A stretch of 7,529 nt of DNA from Actinomycetota bacterium (GTDB lineage: Bacteria > Actinomycetota > Acidimicrobiia > Acidimicrobiales > Palsa-688), in the NCBI GenBank assembly GCA_023489205.1, contig JAMDDF010000065.1, positions 1-7,529 of the forward strand, given 5' to 3'. The notes beneath the pieces were generated by a model that made no database searches, was not told the DNA's origin, and was given only the letters and a program-made list of their open reading frames with translations. The translations under genes were made by a program, and so were the position numbers. Positions 1 through 5,665 of the stretch are shown here, piece after piece. Each line of letters starts with the position of its first letter. The first letter of the stretch is position 1.

Positions 1-8
1 GCGGCCGC

Positions 9-1400
9 TTGGGTACAGGGCTTTTAGAACTATTTTCCGACTTTGTGAGCGAGCTGCGCCTGGCAGGCGTCCCGCTTAGCACCACCGAAGTCCTAGACGC
101 GACCGAAGCACTTCGCCACCTACCCCTAGATGACCGCGAGGTCCTGAAATCTGGGCTCGGCGGCGCGCTCATCAAACAGAGAAGTTACTGGCCGGCCTAC
201 GACACCCTCTTCGAGCTCTATTTCTCACTTCAGGTGGGTGCTGCAAAAGGCCCGTTCGACCGAGGCATCCTTGGTCCCCCGGCTAGCTTGCGTGACGCCA
301 CAGTGCAACTGAGCCCCTCGGAGCTCACCCAACAGCTCTACCAAGCGCTACTGGGAGGCGACATGGAGGCCTTGGCTGTGCTGGCGCGCCAGGCAGTCGC
401 GCGCTTGGGCGGCTTGGAGCCAGGCCGCGCCCTGAGCTCCAGCTACTACGCCTTGCGCACGCTGGCGCGGCTGGACCTGGACAAGCTGTCGGGGCGTTTG
501 GCCGGCTCTGCAGAGGGTGTCGCCGGCTTGGAGGGCACCCTGCTCGCTCAGGACTACCGCCGTCGCCTGGAGCAGTTCAGAGCGGAAGTCGAGGCGGAGG
601 TCAGACGCCAAATGGTCGCCGAGCGAGGTGCTCGGGCCATGGCGCGCGCGCTGCGCCGACCGCCTCTTGAAGACACCGACTTCATGCATTTGTCGCGCGA
701 AGAGCTTGTCGCACTGCAGCGCAATGTCCAGCCATTGGCCCGCAAGCTGGCGGTTCACCTGGGTCGCCAGCGCCGGCTGCGCAGCCATGGAGCTTTGGAC
801 TTCCGGGCGACCATGAGGCGCTCGCTTTCGAGCGGCGGCGTACCGGTTGAGCCACGCTTTAGGGCTCGCAGGCGCTCCAAGCCCGAACTGTGGGTGCTTG
901 CCGACATCTCTGGCTCCGTCGCAGCGTTTGCCCGCTTCACCCTCCAGCTGGTGTACGCGCTCTCGTCGCAGTTTTCCCGGACGCGTGCGTGGGCCTTCAT
1001 AGACGGGGTGGACGAGGTCACAGATCTCTTGCGGCGAGCCGAGGACCTCGCCCACGCTCTGGCCGAGGTCAACTCGCAGGCCGACGTCGTCTGGGTGGAG
1101 GGCCACTCGGACTACGGCCACGCGTTCAGAGAGTTCGTGTTGCGTTGGGGCAGTGAGCTGTCGGCGCGGACCTCGGTACTTGTCCTAGGCGACGCCCGCA
1201 ATAACTACCACCCGCCAGAGCCGTGGGCGCTAGCTGAGGTTGCAAAGAAGGCCAGGCACGTTTGGTGGCTAAACCCTGAGCCCCGTCCTTATTGGGACAC
1301 GGGCGACTCTGTGCTAGGCACCTATGCCGCTTATTGTAGCGGGGTGTACGAGTGCCGCAACCTCCGCCAGCTGCGGCACTTCGTTGCGCAGCTCCCCTGA
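9..1400 (+). CDS. VWA-domain protein of the CoxE family
   Basis: Probably a metal-binding scaffold that works with a MoxR-type AAA+ ATPase in maturing or remodelling another complex; this is the family role, and CoxE itself is known from carbon monoxide dehydrogenase clusters. In the sequence, the first ~75 residues resemble the CoxE N-terminal helical part (AGVPLSTTE near residue 20). A basic linker follows at about 200-290, then the VWA fold. The MIDAS motif DISGS is at residues 299-303, the later metal-contact region GHSDYG at 365-370, and GDARNNY at 394-400. The C terminus (LNPEPRPYWDTGDS, then a Cys/Arg-rich end) is typical of CoxE. There is no signal peptide, so it is likely cytoplasmic. 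The TTG at 9 is only the first possible start: the frame is open to the window edge, so the true start may lie upstream. No cox structural genes are in the window; a MoxR gene would be expected just upstream. Family assignment is firm; the client is unknown. Confidence 0.85.
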   Translation: MGTGLLELFSDFVSELRLAGVPLSTTEVLDATEALRHLPLDDREVLKSGLGGALIKQRSYWPAYDTLFELYFSLQVGAAKGPFDRGILGPPASLRDATVQLSPSELTQQLYQALLGGDMEALAVLARQAVARLGGLEPGRALSSSYYALRTLARLDLDKLSGRLAGSAEGVAGLEGTLLAQDYRRRLEQFRAEVEAEVRRQMVAERGARAMARALRRPPLEDTDFMHLSREELVALQRNVQPLARKLAVHLGRQRRLRSHGALDFRATMRRSLSSGGVPVEPRFRARRRSKPELWVLADISGSVAAFARFTLQLVYALSSQFSRTRAWAFIDGVDEVTDLLRRAEDLAHALAEVNSQADVVWVEGHSDYGHAFREFVLRWGSELSARTSVLVLGDARNNYHPPEPWALAEVAKKARHVWWLNPEPRPYWDTGDSVLGTYAAYCSGVYECRNLRQLRHFVAQLP

Positions 1401-1444
1401 GCCCGCCTCATGCAATGCTCGGGCGGCGGTACGCTGGCGTTAAC

Positions 1445-1452
1445 AAGGAGGT
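1445..1452 (+). promoter_or_regulatory. Strong Shine-Dalgarno for the 219-residue repeat protein
   Basis: AAGGAGGT ends 8 nt before the ATG at 1461. It decides the start: an in-frame ATG at 1410 would add 17 residues but has no comparable ribosome binding site. Confidence 0.85.
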
Positions 1453-1460
1453 CTGCGAAC

Positions 1461-2120
1461 ATGGGTTACGGGGGCGGTGGGCTCGGCCTATTGCTGTTCA
1501 TCCTGATGATGTGGATGATGTTGCGGCTCCTTATGAGGTCGGGACGCGGGACTTGGGGCGGTGGTCCCTGGCGTGGGGGCCCTATGGGGAGAGGGCCTTA
1601 CGGCGGGTGGCCCGGTAGTGGTGGATCCCAGAGCGGGCAAGGCGGTGGCCAGAGTGCCAATGGGCCCACCTGGAGCGGGGGCCCGACCTGGGAGGGGGGT
1701 CCCACACGGGACAACGGCCCGACATGGACTGGTGCGGGCAACCAGGCTCCGGGTGACCAGGTCCCAGGTGCAGGGGCTGGGGGCGGTCAGGGTGCGGGCA
1801 GTGCCGAGGAGCGCGGCTGGGTTGGCGGCCCCACTAGTTCTGGGGGCCCAACTAGTGCTGGTGGTCAGGCATGGGCTGGAGCTGGTAGTGGTGCCCAGGC
1901 ATGGGCTGGGGGCTCAAGGGGTGATCAGAGCACCTCAGGCGCATGGCCCGACGCGAGCGGGGGGAACTGGGACGAGTGGATGAACGACAAGCGCCCAGCC
2001 GCTGCCAGCATCCCAGATGACGTCTTCCCTGGTAGCTTCCCTGGTAGTCAAGGCGCGCCTGGCGCGAGCCCAAGAAGCGGTGGGGTTTGGCCTACAAGTG
2101 GGCCTGCAGGGGGTCGCTGA
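1461..2120 (+). CDS. Hypothetical membrane-anchored Gly/Trp-rich repetitive protein (219 aa)
   Basis: Not recognised. The protein begins with a short Gly-rich stretch, then one very hydrophobic helix at about residues 8-25 that is rich in Leu and Met, followed by an Arg-containing stop. The remaining ~190 residues are low complexity, dominated by Gly, Ser, Pro, Thr, Ala and Trp with few charges. Loose repeats are visible: GPTW(S/E/T)G-type units at about 68-91, GGPTS at about 123-134, QAWAG at 136-140 and 146-150, and FPGS at 189-196. The only charged patch is near 170-180 (WDEWMNDKR). It follows the CoxE-like gene by 60 bp on the same strand and may be co-transcribed. The excellent Shine-Dalgarno and the intact 219-codon frame support a real gene; the composition gives no function. 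An elastic or disordered extracytoplasmic tail on a membrane anchor is inference only. Membrane orientation is undetermined. Confidence 0.7.
   Translation: MGYGGGGLGLLLFILMMWMMLRLLMRSGRGTWGGGPWRGGPMGRGPYGGWPGSGGSQSGQGGGQSANGPTWSGGPTWEGGPTRDNGPTWTGAGNQAPGDQVPGAGAGGGQGAGSAEERGWVGGPTSSGGPTSAGGQAWAGAGSGAQAWAGGSRGDQSTSGAWPDASGGNWDEWMNDKRPAAASIPDDVFPGSFPGSQGAPGASPRSGGVWPTSGPAGGR
1866..1909 (+). repeat. 14-bp direct repeat with 30-bp period inside the Gly/Trp-rich gene
   Basis: CAGGCATGGGCTGG occurs at 1866-1879 and again at 1896-1909, exactly 30 bp (10 codons) apart, encoding the two QAWAG units. This suggests the tail grew by in-frame duplication. Confidence 0.85.
2025..2047 (+). repeat. 12-bp tandem repeat, two units
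   Basis: TTCCCTGGTAG is found at 2025-2035 and 2037-2047 with one base between. It encodes the paired FPGS units near the C terminus of the 219-residue protein. Confidence 0.8.
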
Positions 2121-2150
2121 GGCCGGAGCTGGCCCCGTCAAGCTCGAGAT

Positions 2151-2981
2151 TCAACGTGACGAGCCTGTAGCCGCAGAGCGGCCGGGGTTGCCCGGCTTGT
2201 AAGCCTCTTCGAGATGGCGACGGACCCGTTCGGCGAGCGCGGCGGGGATGACGGTGTCGGGGTCTCGGAGCGTACCGAGCGACGTAGTTGTGCCGATGAG
2301 AGCTTGGTAAAGAGGCGGGCAGGTGGCGCAGCTGGCGAGATGGGCTTCGAGCGCCCGGCGTGCTCGGGGGTCGAGCTCGTCGTCGATATAGCTCGAGACC
2401 TGCTCTCGAGCCTCCCAACAGCCGAGCGGTACGCCGGCGTTGGCCGCTCTTCGTTCGCCTTGGTGCGCAAGCGCGCTCACTAGCATCATCCTTCCTCGCC
2501 GGATCCGCTGCTTGGCAGCCGGGAGGGAGATGTCGAGGACGGTTGCGACTTCGTTTGCCGAGAAACCCTCGGAATCGTGGAGCACAATAGCGCTTCGGTA
2601 GTGGTAGGGCAGGTGGATGAGGGCGTCGCGAAGCTCGGCAGCCGACTCCGCGCGTTCGACCACCGCCTCGGCGTCGACGCTATAGGTCTCGTCGCGCCAG
2701 TGCGCCTCCACGTCGGTGACGCTGAGCTCGTGAGCGTGGTGGCGAGCCCGGTCGATCGCGAGGTGCGAGAGGATCTGGTGGAGCCAGGTCCGAAGCGACG
2801 CCTCGCCCCGGAACTGGCTAGAACGCTCAAGCGCTCGCACCACGGTCTCGCTAACGAGGTCCTGTGCCTCTGCGTCATTGGCTGTGATCGAGTGGGCGTA
2901 GCGGTATAGCCCGGAGAGCTCGGCGGCCACCGCAGAAGCGAAGTTGGCGCCTTGTGGTTCGCTCGTCGGGCTGCTCGCCAC
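2151..2981 (-). CDS. ECF-type sigma factor with C-terminal zinc-binding anti-sigma domain
   Basis: Directs RNA polymerase to a specific promoter set; the fused zinc domain probably restrains or senses. Sigma region 2 spans about residues 20-85 (DLVSETVVRAL, then SLRTWLHQILSHLAIDRAR in the region 2.3-2.4 part). Sigma region 4 spans about 115-167, with a helix-turn-helix around SANEVATVLDISLPAAKQRI. After a short linker there is a zf-HC2/ZAS-like module with Cys188, His214, Cys218 and Cys221, the last three spaced HxxxCxxC as in zinc anti-sigma factors. The two modules are normally separate proteins; here they share one uninterrupted frame of 276 residues. The GTG start at 2981 is the first start after an in-frame TGA and lies 4 nt after the stop of the DUF2892 gene, with no clear Shine-Dalgarno of its own, so translation is probably coupled. 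The downstream gene converges on it with only a 30-bp gap. Family is firm; the regulon is unknown. Confidence 0.9.
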   Translation of the reverse strand: MASSPTSEPQGANFASAVAAELSGLYRYAHSITANDAEAQDLVSETVVRALERSSQFRGEASLRTWLHQILSHLAIDRARHHAHELSVTDVEAHWRDETYSVDAEAVVERAESAAELRDALIHLPYHYRSAIVLHDSEGFSANEVATVLDISLPAAKQRIRRGRMMLVSALAHQGERRAANAGVPLGCWEAREQVSSYIDDELDPRARRALEAHLASCATCPPLYQALIGTTTSLGTLRDPDTVIPAALAERVRRHLEEAYKPGNPGRSAATGSSR

Positions 2982-2985
2982 TGCT

Positions 2986-3234
2986 TCACGCTGTGGGGGG
3001 CAGGTGCGGCACCTGCTGAGTTGAGGTACCTGTGCTACCCCCAGTCGTCTTCACATGAAGGAGGCTGTAGAGGGGGCAGTACCCGCTTGCTGCGGTCAGG
3101 ACCATCACGGCCGCAACGACCAGTGCCACGATCCCTCCGGCTGTCGAAAAGCCAAGGGCAGCGCTTACGCCGACTGCACCAGCTGCCAAGACGACCCGAA
3201 GACCCCGGTCGAGCGTCCCCATGTTCTTCTTCAT
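2986..3234 (-). CDS. DUF2892 / YgaP-like small membrane protein (82 aa)
   Basis: A short protein with two predicted membrane helices, at about residues 12-29 and 32-50. The DUF2892 hallmarks are present: an N-terminal NMGTLDRGLR stretch (residues 4-13) and GYCPLY just after the second helix, with a single Cys at residue 53. In the wider family this membrane module occurs alone or fused to rhodanese domains; its biochemical role when alone is not established. The tail after residue 60 is polar and Thr/Ser/Gln-rich. The start is the ATG at 3234, preceded by AGGAG 6 nt upstream. The gene ends 4 nt before the ECF sigma start, so the two almost certainly form one operon. A redox or sulfur-linked signal through Cys53 is speculation. 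Confidence 0.85.
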   Translation of the reverse strand: MKKNMGTLDRGLRVVLAAGAVGVSAALGFSTAGGIVALVVAAVMVLTAASGYCPLYSLLHVKTTGGSTGTSTQQVPHLPPTA

Positions 3235-3240
3235 TACTTG

Positions 3241-3245
3241 CTCCT
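3241..3245 (-). promoter_or_regulatory. Shine-Dalgarno of the DUF2892 gene
   Basis: Reading the minus strand, AGGAG lies 6 nt before the ATG at 3234. Confidence 0.75.
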
Positions 3246-3263
3246 GTCTCGTATGGTTACTAA

Positions 3264-3285
3264 CACCTCATGGACGCATGAGGTG
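3264..3285. promoter_or_regulatory. Perfect 9-bp inverted repeat upstream of the DUF2892-sigma operon
   Basis: CACCTCATG (3264-3272) and CATGAGGTG (3277-3285) are exact reverse complements around a 4-nt centre. The element lies 30 bp before the DUF2892 start, in promoter or leader position. It has no T-run on either side, so an operator or a 5' UTR hairpin is more likely than a terminator. The binding protein is not known. Confidence 0.6.
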
Positions 3286-3307
3286 CCTGGAGCGATACAG
3301 AGGTTGA

Positions 3308-3337
3308 CAGGGGGTCTTTTGGATTTAGAGCCCCCTG
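3308..3337 (-). other. Possible second stem-loop after the ctaF terminator
   Basis: CAGGGGG (3308-3314) can pair with CCCCCTG (3331-3337) across a 16-nt loop. It overlaps the first copy of the tandem duplication. The large loop makes it weaker than the main hairpin at 3345-3375. Confidence 0.35.
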
Positions 3338-3351
3338 GATTTAGAGCCCCC
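3320..3351. repeat. Exact tandem duplication of a 16-bp unit
   Basis: TGGATTTAGAGCCCCC occurs twice without a gap, at 3320-3335 and 3336-3351. The duplicated unit includes the AGCCCCC arm end of the adjoining terminator hairpin, so the opposite arm can pair with either copy. Confidence 0.9.
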
Positions 3352-3375
3352 GGCCCTGGCGTCGGGCCGGGGGCT
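3345..3375 (-). terminator. GC-rich hairpin terminator of the ctaC-ctaD-ctaF operon
   Basis: A perfect 12-bp stem (3345-3356 with 3364-3375) closes a 7-nt loop, starting 15 bp beyond the ctaF stop. On the minus strand it is followed by CTAAATCC rather than a T-run, a form common in GC-rich bacteria. Position and stem strength support termination; strict Rho-independence is not shown. Confidence 0.75.
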
Positions 3376-3390
3376 GACAGAGGCTGGGCC

Positions 3391-3783
3391 TCAGTGTGAC
3401 TCGGCTTCGTGAGCGAAGCCGATCAGTGCCCCCACCAGCAGGATGATGCCAATCGCCCAGAACCACTTGCCAAAAGCGAGCCCAACCGCGGTGCCGACCG
3501 CTCCAACGCCCATGGCGGCTGGCCAAATGCTGTTGCCGGGGAAGAAGCCGATCTCCCCCTCCCCTTCTTCAGGGGTTGCGTCGGGGCGGTCTTCTAGGCG
3601 CGGGACCCTGTGCCGGCGCAGCCACTGCACGAGGAGGAACAGGCACAAAAGGCCGTAAGCCAGCGCCCCAAACCCGAGCATGATCGTGCCGGACCACTCG
3701 CCGCTCCAGACCCAGTAGACGACAGCGGCCGCACCGAGGAACGTTGCTGCACCGAGGCTCAGGAGCCATTCCTTCTTGCCCAT
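3391..3783 (-). CDS. ctaF: Cytochrome c oxidase subunit IV, actinobacterial type
   Basis: A small accessory membrane subunit of the actinobacterial aa3 oxidase. The 130 residues match the usual length of the family. Four hydrophobic segments can be seen: about 6-26, 33-54, 88-104 and 107-124. Between the second and third lies a cytoplasmic-looking acidic stretch ending in GEIGFFPGNSIWP (residues 76-88), the recognisable family signature. The ATG at 3783 lies only 2 nt after the ctaD stop, with GGGAG-like purines inside the end of ctaD, so translation is coupled. The gene ends just before the terminator hairpin at 3345-3375. The subunit has no redox centre; its role in assembly or stability is known only in general terms. 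Confidence 0.9.
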   Translation of the reverse strand: MGKKEWLLSLGAATFLGAAAVVYWVWSGEWSGTIMLGFGALAYGLLCLFLLVQWLRRHRVPRLEDRPDATPEEGEGEIGFFPGNSIWPAAMGVGAVGTAVGLAFGKWFWAIGIILLVGALIGFAHEAESH

Positions 3784-3785
3784 GG

Positions 3786-5657
3786 CTAGGGCTCTCCCTC
3801 GCCGGGCCCTGGATGGCCGTTGCCCCCGGGTGGGGCGCCCCCATCGCCGTTGCCCCCATTGCCGTTGCCCCCATTGCCGTTGCCCCCATTGCCGTTGCCG
3901 CCGGTGTCGTAGTCGAGTCCCGAGCTGCCCGAGGCGCTCCGAACACCCGCTAGGGCACGCGCGCGTTCGATCTCTCTGGCGTGCCTGCCATGGGGGAGGG
4001 TTGGGTGGTCAGGGTGGTTCAGGTCCCATACAGGGCGCTCGGAGCGGATCGGCGGTATGAACTCGAAGTTGTGCTCAGGCGGGGGCGAAGACGTAGCCCA
4101 CTCAAGGGTCATACCGTCCCAGGGGTTGGGGCCGACCTTGTTACCGTTACGGAGCGTCACCCACACATTTATGAGGAACGGGATGATCGAGAAGGCCAGG
4201 ATGAACGAGCCTATGGACGACAACATGTTGAGGAAGCTCCAGCCGGCGTTGGCCGGGTACACCGCTATGCGCCGCTGCATGCCGCGAAGGCCTAGGTCGT
4301 GCTGGGGGAAGAAGGTCAGGTTGAAACCAATGAACATGATCACGAAGCTGATCTTGCCGAGCCGGTCGTCGAGCTTTTTGCCTGTGAACTTCGGGAACCA
4401 GTAGTAGATCCCAGCGAACATTGCGAACACCGAGCCGCCGAAGAGCACGTAGTGGAAGTGAGCAATGACGAAGTAGGTGTCGTGGAGCTGGAAGTCAAGC
4501 GGAGGCTCGGCGAGCATGATCCCCGTGAAGCCGCCCAGCAAGAAGTTGACAAGGAAGCCGATGGCAAACAGCATCGGTGTCTCTAGGCGCACCGAGCCGC
4601 GGAACATGGTGCCGATCCAGTTGAAGAACTTGACCCCCGTGGGCACTGAGATCAGCAGCGTCATGATCGCGAAGAACGGGAGCAGGACCGCCCCCGTCGT
4701 GTACATGTGGTGAGCCCACACCCCCATCGACAGGGCGCCGATGGCCAAGGTCGCAAAGACGAGGCCCTTGTAGCCGAACACGGGCTTTCGAGAAAAGACA
4801 GCTATGACCTCAGTCACCATGCCGAAAAAGGGCAGGGCGAGGATGTAGACCTCTGGGTGGCCGAAGAACCAGAACAGGTTTTGCCACAGGATCGGCTGGC
4901 CGCCATGGGTCGGGTTGAAAAAGTTGGTCCCCAGGTGGCGGTCGCACCACAAAAGCACCAGGGCCGAGGTGAGCACAGGGAAGGCTAGCAGTACCAAGAA
5001 AGCGGTTATGAGCTGGTTCCATACGAAGATCGGCATGCGGAACATCGTCATGCCCGGTGCTCGCAGGCAAAACACCGTGGCGATCAGGTTGATGCCTGTG
5101 AACATGCTGGAAAAGGAAGCGAGCGCCACCCCGACGATCCACATGTCCGCCCCTGGACCAGGCGAGTGGATCGTCTCGGTCAAGGGAGCGTAGGCAAACC
5201 AGCCCCAGTCGGCAGCGCCGGAGGATGTGAGGAAGCTCGAAAGCAGCACCACGCACCCGCCTAGGAACAACCAGTAAGAGAAGGCATTGAAGCGGGGGAA
5301 GGCCATGTCGGGTGCGCCGATCTGGAGCGGTACCAGGTAGTTCGCTGTACCGAAGGCGAACGGCCCTAGGAACAAAAACAGCATGATCGTGCCGTGGATC
5401 GTGAACAGCTGGGCGTAGGTGTCGAGCGACACGAAGTTGTTGTTGGGCACCGACAGCTGCACTCGCATGAGTATCGCCATCGCCCCGCCGATCAGGAACA
5501 TGATGAAGCTCGTCACCATGTAGTTCATCCCGATCTGTTTGTGGTCGGTGCTCGTCAGGTAGGCGAGGAGCCCCCTGTACTTGGGCCCGGGGACGAACTC
5601 GCTGAGGCGTCGCTCGGGCTGCTCGAAGTGTGCTGGGCGCTCTTGTACGAGTGTCAT
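3786..5657 (-). CDS. ctaD: Cytochrome c oxidase subunit I (aa3 type, A1 family)
   Basis: Catalytic subunit of the terminal oxidase: it reduces O2 to water at heme a3/CuB and pumps protons across the membrane. In the 623-residue numbering used here: heme a ligands His88 and His402; heme a3 ligand His400; CuB ligands His267, His316 and His317; cross-link tyrosine Tyr271. Glu269 in GHPEVY marks the A1 family. The D-channel Asp117 and Asn124 (GAPDMAFPRFN) and the K-channel Lys343 (PTGVK) are present, so proton pumping is expected. About twelve membrane helices are visible. The start chosen is the ATG at 5657, 8 nt after the ctaC stop with GGAGGGG upstream; a GTG at 5714 in the same frame would overlap ctaC by 49 bp and add a tail unlike the family. 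The C terminus extends into a Gly/Asn-rich low-complexity tail (about residues 586-619). Subunit III is not in this operon. Confidence 0.97.
   Translation of the reverse strand: MTLVQERPAHFEQPERRLSEFVPGPKYRGLLAYLTSTDHKQIGMNYMVTSFIMFLIGGAMAILMRVQLSVPNNNFVSLDTYAQLFTIHGTIMLFLFLGPFAFGTANYLVPLQIGAPDMAFPRFNAFSYWLFLGGCVVLLSSFLTSSGAADWGWFAYAPLTETIHSPGPGADMWIVGVALASFSSMFTGINLIATVFCLRAPGMTMFRMPIFVWNQLITAFLVLLAFPVLTSALVLLWCDRHLGTNFFNPTHGGQPILWQNLFWFFGHPEVYILALPFFGMVTEVIAVFSRKPVFGYKGLVFATLAIGALSMGVWAHHMYTTGAVLLPFFAIMTLLISVPTGVKFFNWIGTMFRGSVRLETPMLFAIGFLVNFLLGGFTGIMLAEPPLDFQLHDTYFVIAHFHYVLFGGSVFAMFAGIYYWFPKFTGKKLDDRLGKISFVIMFIGFNLTFFPQHDLGLRGMQRRIAVYPANAGWSFLNMLSSIGSFILAFSIIPFLINVWVTLRNGNKVGPNPWDGMTLEWATSSPPPEHNFEFIPPIRSERPVWDLNHPDHPTLPHGRHAREIERARALAGVRSASGSSGLDYDTGGNGNGGNGNGGNGNGGNGDGGAPPGGNGHPGPGEGEP
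3841..3900 (-). repeat. 15-bp minisatellite in the 3' end of ctaD
   Basis: Four tandem 15-bp units begin at 3841, 3856, 3871 and 3886; the middle two are identical and the outer two differ by one base each. On the coding strand each encodes five residues of the GGNG(N/D) pattern. Because the unit is a whole number of codons, copy-number change would keep the frame. Confidence 0.95.
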
Positions 5658-5665
5658 TTGGTTTG

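Noticed and set aside
1..8. NotI site exactly at the window edge, possible clone junction
   Set aside because: A second NotI site occurs inside ctaF near 3725, so such sites are natural in this GC-rich DNA. The coding frame runs through the edge and nothing looks like vector.
348..1121. 257-codon frame on the minus strand opposite the VWA gene
   Set aside because: It has no ribosome binding site or recognisable motif and lies wholly inside a well-supported gene; it is a GC-rich shadow frame.
1401..1424. GCCCG...CGGGC hairpin after the VWA gene as a terminator
   Set aside because: The stem is 5 bp with a 14-nt loop and no T-run; the next gene is 60 bp away on the same strand, so read-through is more likely.
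2121..2134. Short GGCC...GGCC inverted repeat between the convergent genes, as a bidirectional terminator
   Set aside because: The stem is only 4 bp with a 6-nt loop and no T-run; too weak to call.
3304..3309. TTGACA on the plus strand, a perfect -35 hexamer
   Set aside because: No -10 element is found at 16-18 bp and no plus-strand gene follows; it lies in the region between minus-strand genes.
3235..3310. ECF-type autoregulatory promoter (AAC...CGTC) before the DUF2892 gene
   Set aside because: On the minus strand AACC and CGTC are both present, but about 25 nt apart, far from the usual 15-17, so a match cannot be claimed.
3841..3900. CRISPR-like regular repeats
   Set aside because: The 15-bp units are directly adjacent with no spacers and lie in frame within ctaD; this is a coding minisatellite.
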